Both the position numbers and the translations under genes were made by a program. A stretch of 64,000 nt of DNA, from the NCBI GenBank assembly GCA_015680685.1, contig MNCI01003777.1, positions 195,392 to 259,391 of the forward strand, given 5' to 3'. Below the pieces are notes generated by a model. It saw only the letters and a program-made list of their open reading frames with translations, was not told where the DNA came from and searched no databases. Origin of the DNA: Gnetum montanum. Lineage: Eukaryota > Streptophyta > Gnetopsida > Gnetales > Gnetaceae. Of this stretch, positions 46,821-58,467 are shown piece by piece (positions within the stretch are counted from its first letter, which is position 1; every line of letters starts with the position of its first letter).

Positions 46821-47260
46821 CAAATTTCATGCATTACTACTAAAAGGATATAGTCATGGACCAACACTCAAGAATGTTAACACAGTCATCACACTAGTCC
46901 ACAACAAGTGTGAAGAACAAGTGTACACACAAGAGAGCATAGGATCCAGAAAAGCAAAAGACACCTCGTGGCCACTAACTAAGAACCAAAAATTATCCAA
47001 ACAAGCAGATGGATCCAACTAAAAACCTAACAACAAAATTAACAACTCATAATCATACACCAAAAGGGAAAGAAAAATGGGAGTTAGATTATCAAAACTC
47101 AACTATCATCAAGATTACATATGATAATAATCAAAAAGTTAAATCACTAAAGATGATAAGTGAACCACCTAGAGTGTATGATTTGGGAGATCTAGGGAGC
47201 ATTTTCCAAACACTCATCCATGAGTTCAGTCATGGGGAAGACCCCCTATCATAAGTTAAG
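46821..47260 (+). other. Pol deletion scar of element 2
   Basis: Frames of about 80 codons (46,777-47,022; 47,009-47,254) show no RT, RNase H or integrase motif. The end, with CATGAGTTCAGTCATGGGGAAGAC, parallels CCAACTCAATCATGGGGGAGATGG of element 1 at 28,664-28,687, just after integrase. The missing segment thus corresponds to about 25.6-28.6 kb of element 1. Confidence 0.6.
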
Positions 47261-48770
47261 AATTAATAAGTGGTTTTACATTTTTTGTTTCAAATTCTTT
47301 TCAATTTCTAATTTCTTGATATACCTTTTTACATTCTTTGATACAATTCTTTCCATTCTTTTATACTTTTCATCTATTAAATTTTTGACATTCTTTCATA
47401 TATCTTTCAATTCTTTGACAATCGTTCTTTTAACATTTTTCATTCTTTACACCTTTTCACAATTCTTGTTATCTTTTTCATTTCTTTCATACTTTGTTTC
47501 CAAACCCTTTATAAATAATTTTGATTACTAATAAGACATATTGAATAAAGGCAAGATGTAGTCTAATAAGGTGAAGATTCCTTTATGTTATCAAGTCATA
47601 AGGGACTAATTATTTGAACAGTGAGCCCATAACATCCATCAATTCATTCCTTTAATAAGAGGTTCTTACCATGGCCATAATGACATTCTTTTCCATCATA
47701 CCACTAAGAATAAACTTGTGATCATTATGCCTAGATAAAAGAGAGGAGAACCAAGTGGGAATGAAAAGGGTGTGACATTAAGGGGATTTGTGGATTCTTT
47801 TGGATTACTATTATGAGTTCTATCATGTTGCTAAGGTTTTATTATATCCTTGTAGATATAATGAAAATGGGAGTAAGAGTACAATAAGTGCTGCCTTGAA
47901 AGGTTGACACAAATAAAAATAAAAAAGTACAAAATAAATTTTTGGGGGTCCCATTGGAAAGACATGTTACCCATTCCTAAAGGTAGGAAACTTCTCAGAA
48001 ATCTAAGAATAAATAAAGTGCCATGAATAAAATCCTTCCTTGGATAATACACCAAGTGATTATACTCCTTACAACATTGATAGTCTTATAGTTGTAATTC
48101 CAAGAGATGAAATGATGCGATGTCACTGGAATGTGGTTTGGACTTATTTAAATCTTGGATAGAAAGGCTTGTGATTAGTTTAAACACTAATAAAAGACAC
48201 AAATTCATTATGCCTATGGTAAGATACCTAACATACTAATTTCTATAATCCATTTTAAGTCCATTTCATATCATTGTAAGAATAGTCATAACTTGTGGTT
48301 TTGTGTAACATAGTGTTATTTTCTCATTTTGGTAGTACTAACATGTGTGTTTTTGCTAAATAAGTATGCATTACATTCAACTCCTTAAGTGTCTAAGAAC
48401 ACTTTCAGTGTGATTATACAAGAGCATTAAGGGTTGGAGCCTACTTTGGGGAGTATCCACTTGTATAACTATTGTATCTTATACCTTCCAAGTAATTCCA
48501 CATCATCTTAAACCTTTTAGCATCAAAAAATGTCAATAAATACTTCCCATATCATTTAAACTATTTGTTCTAACTACATGAATTCATTACCCTTTTTATC
48601 CATATTATGAACTTTCATAGCCCAAGATTCCTTCTCTATGAACTTCCGATGACAAGTTTTTCACAAAAATATGCATATTTGCATCATCCAAACCATCTAA
48701 GTAATGTTAAGACCTTCCAAATATTCGAAAGCATCATTTTTCCCATCAAACCCTTATGAAAAATGCAAAT
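47261..48770 (+). other. Spacer between pol scar and additional ORF, element 2
   Basis: AT-rich, non-coding by inspection; a pyrimidine-rich run covers 47,270-47,520. A block at about 48,437-48,470 (GAGCCTACTTTGGGGAGTATCC) is shared with element 1 near 29,993-30,040. Confidence 0.5.
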
Positions 48771-48779
48771 TCTTGAGCT

Positions 48780-48871
48780 CTAATATCAGTTTCCCAATAT
48801 CACATCCACATTGATATCAGATCCCCATTGTCTAGTCCTTGATATCAAGTAAAATAAAACCTATATATAGG
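48780..48871 (+). promoter_or_regulatory. Candidate internal promoter of element 2 (copy of LTR U3 motifs)
   Basis: AATATCAG, ATATCACATCC, GATATCAGATCCCC and CTTGATATCAAG occur within 70 bases, then CCTATATATAGG at 48,860-48,871 and GACACTTAG just downstream. The element's own LTR U3 has ATATCAGATCCTC, CGATATCAAGG, then CTATAAATAC and GACACTTAAG. The region stands about 545 bases upstream of the additional ORF. Likeness is visible; promoter activity is inferred. Confidence 0.6.
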
Positions 48872-49416
48872 TAGACACTTAGCAAAATTTTCCACCATTT
48901 TTCATTTGAGCCAAGGGATATTTTTTGAATTTTCTTCTTTGATTTGAGCTCTAGCCTCCTAGCTTTCCCAAGCCATAACTTGACCATTATTATGCTAATT
49001 TTTGTGATTTTTGAACCTACTTGATCACGAAGTGCTCATCTTAGTTGTGGGGGGTGCTTGTGAGGAAAATATGATTCAATTTTTCAAAATCTACTAACAC
49101 CCAAAAGATATCTTAATGGTAAGGATGAAGTGAAAGTTGAAATTTTTAAGAAGCAATCAATCATATTTATGCCAAAACACTTAAATAATGTTCTTAAGGA
49201 ATCATAACCATCATTGTGAGCTGTACTTAAGGAAAAAATGAACAATTGTGAAAGGTTATAAGGAAATTAACACTTATGGGACAACATTTTACAAAACGTT
49301 TCTAACTCTACAATCCTAAGAACTAAGAACTTGATCTAACTAAAAGTATGAGAGAAGAAGGAAGTTGTAAAATTAGAGAATACCTTTTAATGATCCCTAA
49401 TTCTTAATGATTATAG

Positions 49417-52165
49417 ATGGTCCAAAAGAGAGGAGCACAAGGAGGACCCTCACAAGGTGCAAGTAAATGACCAAGAGGCCAAGGTAGAAGCTAAATTGGA
49501 GGATAAGAACTAGAACACGAGGAGCAAGAAGCCCAATCATTTAGCATTCATCAAGAGACTCTTTCTATAGGACAATCGACCCAAGGAGAGGCAAAGGAAC
49601 CATAATTCCAAGGATAATTCCTCACATTGTCACAAAATTTCCTCCAATCTATTCAAAAGAGATCCATCTTGACCACAATCATTGTAGAAATGAACTTTGA
49701 TTCATTCATGGAATTTGTTCTTGAAGTAGTAAGGACACAACTCCAAGTGTCACCGCTATGGCCTACACTTTCACACAATGGTGAATGGTACCTTGGGGAA
49801 ACCTATCAATTTTGGCATAACAAAGAAGAAGATACCACTATTAACATTGGAGGAATCTCAGTCTCATTCTCAATCAAGGTGATAGTTGAAGCGCTCAACA
49901 TACCTAATGAAGGGGCAAGGGTAGCACATCTATCCACCCGTTCAGATCTTGAAACTAGAAAAATATGGCTAAAATAGCATGTGGCAAAGAAGATAAAGTT
50001 CATAATAAGCTAACTCTAGAAGAAAGAATTTACTTCAAAATTGGCACCTATCACTTGTTCCCAACAAAAGGAATCAACTGACTATCCACTTATCCAACTA
50101 GAAGAAGTGCGATCTTGATGGAAAAATACAATGCCAACCTTGCACAATTCTATTTCATGGAAATTTAAAGGTGAATTGAAGAAAGGAAGGAAATCCAACA
50201 CTTCTATTTCCTTACCTTATCAGAAAGTTATACAAGCAAGCCAAAATCTTGGGATACACCAATGACATTCCCAAGATAGCCCAAAATGCTTCATATGCTA
50301 AATTCCTTAAACTAGCACCACCTAGAAAAGATCATGGTGAAGAGAGACAAGAATAAGAATAAGAGCAAGAGCAACAATAGTAGCAATAGCAAGAGAAACA
50401 GTAGCAACAACAAGAATAACAATAATAACAAGTTCCACCGCCACAACCACAAGATTATAGATTGTTGATGAGTCATTTACAATAGATTGTAGAAACCATT
50501 AGTTGGGGAATAAGGGAGGAGGCCAACCTTTATAGAGATATTGATAGTGCGATCTAGCCCATAGTTTTCATAGATCCAACAAGTGAATAGATCTCACTAT
50601 AGTTAGGAGAAGAGATCCAATGGTCACAATATATTTCTAAGAATGCTACATCATTCCGAAGTGATGCTAGAGACCACAGAGGGAGCCACAATAGTGGTAA
50701 TGTACCACCAAGATGCAGTGGGAGCAATAGAAGTGCTCACTAATCACATCAAGAAATATTTCAATGTACTTGATGTGTCACTAGTAGATCTAACTAGAGC
50801 CAAAGATGCTCAAATATCAGCAAGAACCTCAATGACCCGTGCTGACCATGAAGATGTAATCAATAGACTACTATAGACTAGGCAAGTAATGACAACACTT
50901 TTCAACATCTCCATTGATGTCATTGTAGTACAGTCTAAGCTCATTGCTACCAAAGGAAAATTGATCATGGCTAAGGCTAGGGAAAAGCATCCAGAAGTAG
51001 AGATCCATAGACTCCAAGAAGAGCTCAAAGTCTTGAGAGCTGAACAAAGAGATCCAATTCAATTTATTGCACCTAACCAAATAGAGTAGTTTAGAACTGA
51101 ACAAATGAACCACCTGATTGAGCAGAATAAATAGATGACAATGGAGAATGAGAAAGTAGTATGGAATGCCTCAATAGTAGAAGCACAAACATATGCACAC
51201 ACTAAGGTACTTACCATAGTCTAGGAAGAAAATAAATAACTCACTGCTAAGAACATGAGGTTGATCATTGTAGAAAAGTAGAAAAACATTTAGGAGGAAA
51301 GAATCCACTAGTTAAGGAAACAACTGGTAAGGGTCAACCAAGACATGAGCTACCTCACACAAGAAAATCAAACCCTCTTAATGAAGGAGTTATGCACCAT
51401 CTATCAAAATTCAGCAATTGAAATAAGCATGTGGAAAAATAAGGCAAAGAAACATGAAAGGCTCCAAGAACACTTATGTGATCAAGTGGGCATGTACAAG
51501 CAAATCAATGAGAAAGAGATCTAAATGGCCAAAGCTAGAATCAACACCATTTGAGTACAAAATCTTGACTAGCAATCCATTTTAGATAGTTATACAACAT
51601 TCACCAAGAAAAAGTGAAAAAAAAAGACTTGTAGATCACGGACCTAAAAAAGTACATGGGGTTAGCTAAACTCTGTTATGCTAACTTGGCCATGTCAACA
51701 ATAGCCAAGCCCAAAAATGAATTAGAACAACAAGTAGAAGTCATATATTCTTTGTATGAAAAAGAGTTTGTGGATCATAAAGATGATTTACAAAAACTTC
51801 AAGTGGCAAACTCTAAACTGGAAGTAGTGAAGGCTAGCCACTAAGGGTAGAAAGATGTAGCAAAAAACTTGGCTAGAAGATTGACTAATTACCATGAACT
51901 ATGAGAAAAGGCTAGAGCATTTGAAGAGGAGAGGAGGTAGTTTGCAGCTTGGTATGTCAAGGTGAATTAGATGTTTCCATAGCTACCATGCCCATGTGAT
52001 GTACTCACTCCATCACACATTGCACAACAAGCATGGACAGTGCATGACCCAAGAATGAAAGAGGAGAAACTTTAGGTGCTCCTAAACCAATACAAATTTT
52101 AGAAGCTTGATGATAAGGGGAAGCAACCGATGGAAGAGCCACTGCCACCAAGAACTACATAAGGC
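49417..52165 (+). pseudogene. Additional ORF of element 2 (transposon-protein-like plus coiled coil)
   Basis: Start ATG at 49,417 (MVQKRGAQGG) in the GATTATAG|ATG context shared with element 1. N-terminal part: VEMNFDSFMEFVLEVVRTQL, NGEWYLGETYQFWH, GISVSFSIKVIVEALNIPNEG (49,690-49,910), parallel to element 1. A Q/N-rich stretch lies at 50,340-50,460. The C-terminal half is coiled-coil-like (HRLQEELKVLRAEQRD, 51,005; LKKYMGLAKLCYANLAMS, 51,645; VEVIYSLYEKEFVDHKDD, 51,740), again matching element 1 (ELASLHYANLAM). C-terminus near WTVHDPRMKEEKL also aligns. Stops interrupt it. Its product is unknown; a capsid-independent or regulatory role would be guesswork. Confidence 0.7.
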
Positions 52166-52323
52166 TACATCAAGCTTCACCAAATTTTGTTTTTTTGTTA
52201 AAGTTATCATGTCATAACACCACTACGACATTTGAGATTCATGTATATAGTAGTCAGTGTTTAAGTGATGTATCCTCATTTTGTTTTAACTTAAGGATGA
52301 GCTTTCAATCAGTCATGAGGATA

Positions 52324-53223
52324 TGATAAATCAAGTTTTTACACAGCTACAATATCAAGCGTATGATATTAGAGCCATGATATCAAATCCCTAATATTAG
52401 GGCACAAGCTACAATGTCAGATATTCGATATCATAAACATGTGTAGGCCTATAAATACGACACTTAAGTATATGATCCAAAGAATAATTTTCATTCCACC
52501 TTACCAAAAATCTTGCAATTTGTTTTTGTAGCTTAATGATAGAGTGTATGCTCATAGTGTGTGAAGTGATTGTATGAAGTCTTTATTTGAGCATCTTATA
52601 CTTGGACAGAAGTGTGAATGGCAATAAAGATTAAGATTACTTTTTACCATTGTAGCATCCACTTAGTTTTTACTATTTACTTACAATAATGTTTACTATT
52701 TTCACTTAGTCTACTAATTATTGTTTTCTTAGTTATTATCTACTTTCCCATGAGCTTTACTTTTATTGTTGTTTAGCAAAATGAATATGACTGATTCCAA
52801 GTGTAAAGTGTGATCGTTTGGTAATCTAGTAGTATTGTCACTTGGTTTGTGTAGTAGCAAGGTACTTGGTAATTCTAGTAACAATTACATAAGTCCAAGA
52901 CATGTGTGGAGAGTCAAGAATGGATGTCCATAGCCTAGGCTAGACTAGATTCATTTGCCATTTACTTAGACTTAGAAACTAGTTTCATTTACCTTATGTT
53001 TACTAGAAGTAAAATGGCCAACAAAACATCAGTTATCATACACTTCACTGTGAGTTAAACCATATACATTGATTTTACTAAATCACATGGAAAGATAATA
53101 ATCATGAATACTCAAACTAATTACTAGCATAATCACATTGCCTCATCCACAGAATTTGACCAAGGTACACATGAACACTCATATCTCATATGGTTGGGTG
53201 TTGGATTACTCCACTACTCATCA
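52324..53223 (+). repeat. 3' LTR of element 2
   Basis: 900 bp, TGATAAATCAAG...CTACTCATCA, with TATA box CTATAAATA at 52,449-52,457. A purine-biased stretch (TTAAGGATGAG..., then ATGAGGA) precedes it. Matches the 5' LTR throughout with scattered, mostly transition, differences. Confidence 0.93.
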
Positions 53224-53228
53224 CATGG
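53224..53228. other. Target-site duplication of element 2, right
   Basis: CATGG, identical to 42,774-42,778. Confidence 0.92.
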
Positions 53229-53520
53229 TGATAGTACAATCCCTCTAGTGGTTAACAATGTTAACATAGAATAAGGGTCTAAAGTGGAGTTTCAAAAAGA
53301 AACTCCTACTGTTGGCCACAAGGTTAGAAAGCCCAAGGTAGCAAAAGAGGCTAAGACTAACAACTATGAACCTATTGATACGTTATGGGGAGAGCCTCCC
53401 TTTAACATCATTAGCGAAGCAGATGGGGAATATAAACTTGTGCAAAACATATCATACACATTTCCTAATCCTCCTACCCTATGCACAAGTGATGTATACC
53501 CCTAATCCTCCTACCCTATG
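53229..53520 (+). pseudogene. Protease-linker continuation of element 3
   Basis: Joined to 42,778, the frame continues with DSTIPLVVNNVNIE, then VEFQKETPTVGHKVRKPKVA and YEPIDTLWGEPPFNIIS: the basic/acidic linker expected after the ILGRPW box of Tat-like proteases. It ends in a 23-25-bp direct repeat (CCTAATCCTCCTACCCTATGCAC at about 53,465 and 53,502, given piecewise). No RT follows. Confidence 0.65.
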
Positions 53521-54240
53521 CACTTATAATCATGTAGCCATATGTACTTATAGCCTATTAGCCTAGCTTAAATTTTACCTTACCTGTTGCTATCATTTCA
53601 TTTTGCTTTATGTTAAATTCTAATTTTGCATATAGCCTAGAATTTTACTCTTATGATAATTTTTACTTTTAAAGCCTTTTCTCTTTTACCATGATAAATA
53701 TAAAAATGTTATAAAAATTTTAAAACTAGAAAAAATCCATTAAAATTTTTAAAATACAAAATATACAAAAAAATAAGCTTTTTGTTGCAAAACAAGGGGC
53801 CCACCATATGCATGGCCTATTAAGGCCTTAAATTGGCAAACATCACATGGTCTTCCATGACCTAAAACTGGCAAACAACCTTTTAGCTTATTTTCATTTT
53901 AGTCTACTGGGTTATTAACTAGCCATCTCAACCTTGTTATTGCATTATAACATCATAACTAGATTAGCCAACATAGCCTTGAACCATGATACCAACATAA
54001 AACCATAAAACTGTAACATGAATAAAACCATAATGTAAGAACAATATAACCAAAACTAAAACTTAATAATAATAATTGAAATGTCTACAACATAATAGCC
54101 ATAGCCACATGGTGTGGTGAAACATTCAAACAATAAATCATCAATAACAAAACTATTCACAACTGAGCAATTGGCTAACACTAGCCATAATAACATCAAC
54201 ATCAACATCAAACATGATCAACAATAAGAATAACTAAAAA
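53521..54240. other. AT-rich gap of element 3 where pol should be
   Basis: Only 720 bases separate the protease linker from the end of the antisense ORF. No RT, RNase H or integrase motif in any frame, so pol is deleted or was never present. Confidence 0.5.
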
Positions 54241-57160
54241 TAGACAACTTGTGATGCTAAGGGGCATCTAGAGGAGGAGGTGTAGGATCATTTCCACCCT
54301 CACCACTAGGGACACAATATTTCTTGGTGCTTGTAACACAACAACATAAGACCAATTAGTAATCATTAAAAAATTAGGTTAAAACATAAGTATGTAACAA
54401 AAATTATATAAACTAAGTAGCCAATAAGACAGTAAACCAAACTAAACTAAAACATAGAAAAATTGATATAAGAAAATCTAACAGTAGCATATTCTATGGG
54501 GAAAGTCTAAAGACCAACCTCTACACAGTGGAGGAGTTGATCTTCAGTCATGTTAGCCTAGACTACATTCCCAAAATTAACACTAATGAGGATGTTACTC
54601 TTGTTGATGTCACTCCATGTAGGTAGCTCATGTGAGAAGGTTGCGGTAGTTACCTCCCTTAAGGTGATTGTCATTTGACAACTAGGGGAGTTAGCTACAA
54701 CCATGCTATCTGCAAATAACTTGTAGGTGTCCTCCGCATTAATCCCCTTCATGAATAATTCCAACCGACATCATTCAATAGACTCATCCTACAACCATTT
54801 GAGATAGACATCCCACTTGACCTTGTACTATTTCTTGTGATCCTTTTGTGCTTGACCCTACTCAAGGATCTAAGTGTAATAATCTTTTCATTCACCAATC
54901 TTTTGGTTCAACAAGTCCATTTGGAGTTTCTACTCAACTAACTCTTTGGCAAGGGCAACCTTGCCATGAATCACATTCCAATAACATGTCCAAGTTATTT
55001 CCTTGGTGTGCAAGGATTCCCTATTGGTCACTTGGGCTTTCACGAACTCCTTGCAATCCCTGAGATCCTTCAGCTCCTCCATCAACCTCTTGTTGTTCCT
55101 CTTTAATGCCACAACTTGTTCTCATAGGAACTCGTTAGAGCATTTTCACTCCCATAAGGATTTTGCATATGAGAGTGCATATGAAGTGGCACTCTCGTAC
55201 AACTTATGGGGAACATTTACTACATCAGGAGGTAGGGCAGGTAATGCATCAATCTCTATAGCCTAGTTAGGATTCCATCTCAACTTAGGCACTATAAATG
55301 ATACAACAAACATTTTAGACACATAAAACTAGTTAACAACTAAAAAAAAATATAAAAAAAGCTACATAACCATAGAAAATGAGTAGGAAACCCAAAAACA
55401 TGTAAACAAAAAAGGCAAGATGGGTTAGAACTCTCACCAACTGTAGGAGATATTTGTTGCAACTGATTGATCATGTGTTTATCCATGTCCTACATAAACT
55501 TAATCTTATTAAGTGTATCCACCCATGGTTCCATGTGGAAGGTAGAGGTGGAAGCCTTAGCCTATGGCTCTAGATCTATAACAACATAATAAGTAATCAA
55601 AAACTGTGACCAAGGCCAAACATGAAACAACATATGAAACCAAAAATCATAAGTACCTAGAAGACCCTCTGGCATGATAGTAGGAGGTTCACCTAGGTGT
55701 GAATTCTTTAACAAGGCATCAAATTTATCCAATGGAGAATTAGATATACCCCCATCCTCATGATATTATAAAAATTTCTCTTCTTAATGCCTTCATTCTG
55801 CCTTAGCTACTGCTACCGTTGCCTATTCCTATTGCTTACTTGCAAGAACAACAATTGCAAAATTATAATAGCTTAATACATTTTCCTATGACAAAACCAT
55901 AACTCAACTACATTACTCAAAATCATAACTTCAAAACAAAAAATAATAAAATAAATAGGATATACCTTTAACTCCATCATGCACCCAGTTAAGTTTAACG
56001 ATCAATCTTCTCTTCAAGGACTCCTCTATGACTAGCACTATCTCATCAACTAAAGGCCTCTTTAGTTTTGCTCTAGGTAAACCCTCAGCTTTGGCAAGCA
56101 ACTTCTTAGCCTTTTCAACATTTTCTTACTCAACATGGGGTTCTCTCCCCATGCTGTCAAGGGATGCATAATGATTCCCACCAAATCCCTTGGTGGTGAT
56201 AGACAATGATTTTCCCATGTCCTCTACTAGGCTTGGGCCTACATTGTTGGAATGATATGCCTTACTCAAGGCCTAGTGAGTTGGTATGGTTCTTGAGTCA
56301 TCCATCTTCCATCCTTCCTCACTACAAGAAACTTCACAAATCTTTGTAGGCATGCTACAAAGAATGTGAAATGCATGTGGCACTTCATTGTGAGATTATC
56401 CTAGAGTTTCAAGATTTTCCCATGCAGCCCAGAAACCAAATGAGTAGAACAATTAAGTTGGGCACCCTCAGTAAGAACCTTCTTCATGGTCCATGCTTGC
56501 TCAACACTTGTTATTTTCCCCTATGATAGCAACTTAGAAAATTCATAGGATCAAAATAGAGGATACATCTCTCTAGCCTTTAGAACTTGAAACTGGCTTA
56601 AAGAGAACCCTTTATTACCACAACAAGTGTTTAACCACTTCTCCACTTCCTCCAAGTGGTCCACCTCCTTCCCTACTTTGGTGAAAATTATTGTTCCCTC
56701 ATTAGGGACATCAAAGAGATCACTAAAGGTGGATTCATTAACATCCAAGGTAATAGTCACATCATGAACCTAAGTGATAACCCTCTTGAATCCTTTAATA
56801 AAGGAGTTAATGATGTTCACCATCTCCATAGTGGAAACAATTAGGCTTGGGAACATGAAGATATCAAGTAAGCCTGCATGATCAATCCTTGCTCAAATAG
56901 CCTAGGATGCTTGGTTAGCCAACCAATATTGTGTAGGTTTCACATTGTCAAACTTGAGGATTAATGTCTCCTCACTACATCCTGAAGTAATTAAAGTAAC
57001 TTTAGATGTTGGCACAACTCCTACAACATAACGAAAAAAATAGCTCGCTAGTCTCAACATAGGTGCATCATATCAAATGAAATATAACAAATATAAGAAA
57101 ATTAAAACAAAACTAGTATAACCATTTAAAAAACCAAGGCCTAAATAACTCAACAACCAC
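54241..57160 (-). pseudogene. Antisense ORF of Tat-like element 3, C-terminal portion
   Basis: Minus strand, opposite to gag/protease. From 56,980 down: DHAGLLDIFMFPSL, VTITLDVNESTFSDLFDVPNEGTIIF (56,690-56,760; compare VSFSIKVIVEALNIPNEG of element 2), FSLSQFQVLKAREMYPLF, ITSVEQAWTMKKVL, a domain of the plant-mobile-domain type by layout. A GT-AG style break at about 55,966 (TTAAAG|GTATATCC) may be an intron donor. Then LPPDVVNVPHKLYESATSYA and the coiled coil ALKRNNKRLMEELKDLRDCK (55,110). A last piece is 54,764-54,558. Antisense ORFs downstream of pol are known in Tat-lineage elements, which supports the call; function is unknown. Confidence 0.5.
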
Positions 57161-57163
57161 ATA

Positions 57164-57168
57164 ACTAG
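57164..57168. other. Target-site duplication, left (ACTAG)
   Basis: ACTAG immediately before TGTTGGCA; the same five bases follow the other end at 60,015-60,019. Confidence 0.7.
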
Positions 57169-58456
57169 TGTTGGCAACCGTTTGGGACACGACCGCCAAC
57201 GAGTGTCCTCGAACAAGATTTAGGTGCCTGCTGGTCTCTGGCAACACCAAGGCCTAGATACCTCCAAATAAACTCAGTAGTTAATGTGAGTATATGTGTG
57301 TGTTGTTGCGGCGTGCAGTTGTGAAATATGAAACGATTGCGTTGTGTGTAAACTATAGATGACTTATTTTAAAAAGATTCAGCCAACTTTGCCAAATATT
57401 GTGAGTTGTTGAGAGTTCCTATTTTGTTCAATTGCCTAGTCTAGGCGGTCCTTATAATACCTACTTGTAACAAATAAAATTTTGTGAAAACATTTGAGCA
57501 CAACTCCATGAATCTATTCCTAATTTTCCCCAGAGAAAGAGACAGTTCCACAAGAAAACTAAAAATAGAGCAAGATTCAATGGAAATAGATAGAAAAGAA
57601 AGTAGATTTTTGTAGACCTCAAATATTTCAACAAGGTAAAATGACACAAGTAAAAAGTTCGCAATAAAGCTATCCCAAATTCAATAACTATGAATTGTTC
57701 AAACTTCAAAGGCTCAAATAAGCAATTTCTTCAAGACAATCCCACTATGCTACCCAAAAATTTGATGCGTAAACTATCACGTACGAGACTCTATTTTGGC
57801 TAGATAATGGATGTCAACAATTGCATTCAACAGAACCTTCAAAAGACTTGACAATTTCTGATTGAAATACCATGGAGATTCACTTTAAAGATAAAAAGAA
57901 GCTATTCTGGTCCCATCAAAATACCAAAGATTTTCTGAACCCTCTTGACTATTGAATCGTTCAACGGCATGACTACAAGCAGAGGCTCTCTTACAACAAT
58001 CTCAATAGCAGTTCTTATACGTTGCACAATAATAAAATTTACTACTAAAATGCTCTTAAGGCTTTTAAACACAAGCGCTTCTATGGAAAAATTTTAACAG
58101 AAATTTTCTATCGGGCAACAAGAACAATAAGAGCAATCTAAAAATCCCAAAATTACTTGCCAAGGATGATACTATCTAAACCACTAGCTAAACAATTTAA
58201 ACAAAATAAACATAAAACATAACTCACAAGACTATGACAAAGAGGCTGAAATCTTTACTCTAGCAAGCCATCTTACAAGCAATCGTTCACACTTTCTTCT
58301 TTACAAATGCTCTTCTCCCAAGACGCAAAGTGTGTCTCCAAGTGAGAGCCCAAGTGCTAGCTAGTAGCCTTCCCAAAGTGTGATGGATCAAGTGTCTTTT
58401 CCAAAAGTGTGATGTATGAGACCTCCTAATACCCCCCCAACCTCTTCCCTTTGAAG

Positions 58457-58467
58457 CCTTTTTATAG
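58457..58467 (-). promoter_or_regulatory. TATA box of the minus-strand LTR
   Basis: CTATAAAAAGG on the minus strand, followed downstream by a leader-like stretch with no long frame. Typical LTR promoter arrangement. Confidence 0.5.

Larger units (their letters stand above)
42779..53223 (+). mobile_element. Athila-like element 2, lacking pol, nested in element 3
   Basis: 10.4 kb: 5' LTR, tRNA-Asp type primer-binding site, gag, protease, additional ORF, 3' LTR. RT, RNase H and integrase are absent: protease ends near 46,820 and the homologue of the element 1 post-pol spacer begins by about 47,200. Both LTRs and an exact 5-bp target duplication (CATGG) show that the present unit inserted as such or lost pol afterward without touching its ends. 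A segment of gag (44,987-45,142) is inverted between two single Ns, apparently an assembly error. Confidence 0.9.

Noticed and set aside
49119-49416. 298-base intron before the additional ORF of element 2
   Set aside because: A GTAAG and the conserved GATTATAG|ATG are at a distance like that in element 1, but on alignment the two GTAAG sites are not homologous, so the donor is unsupported.
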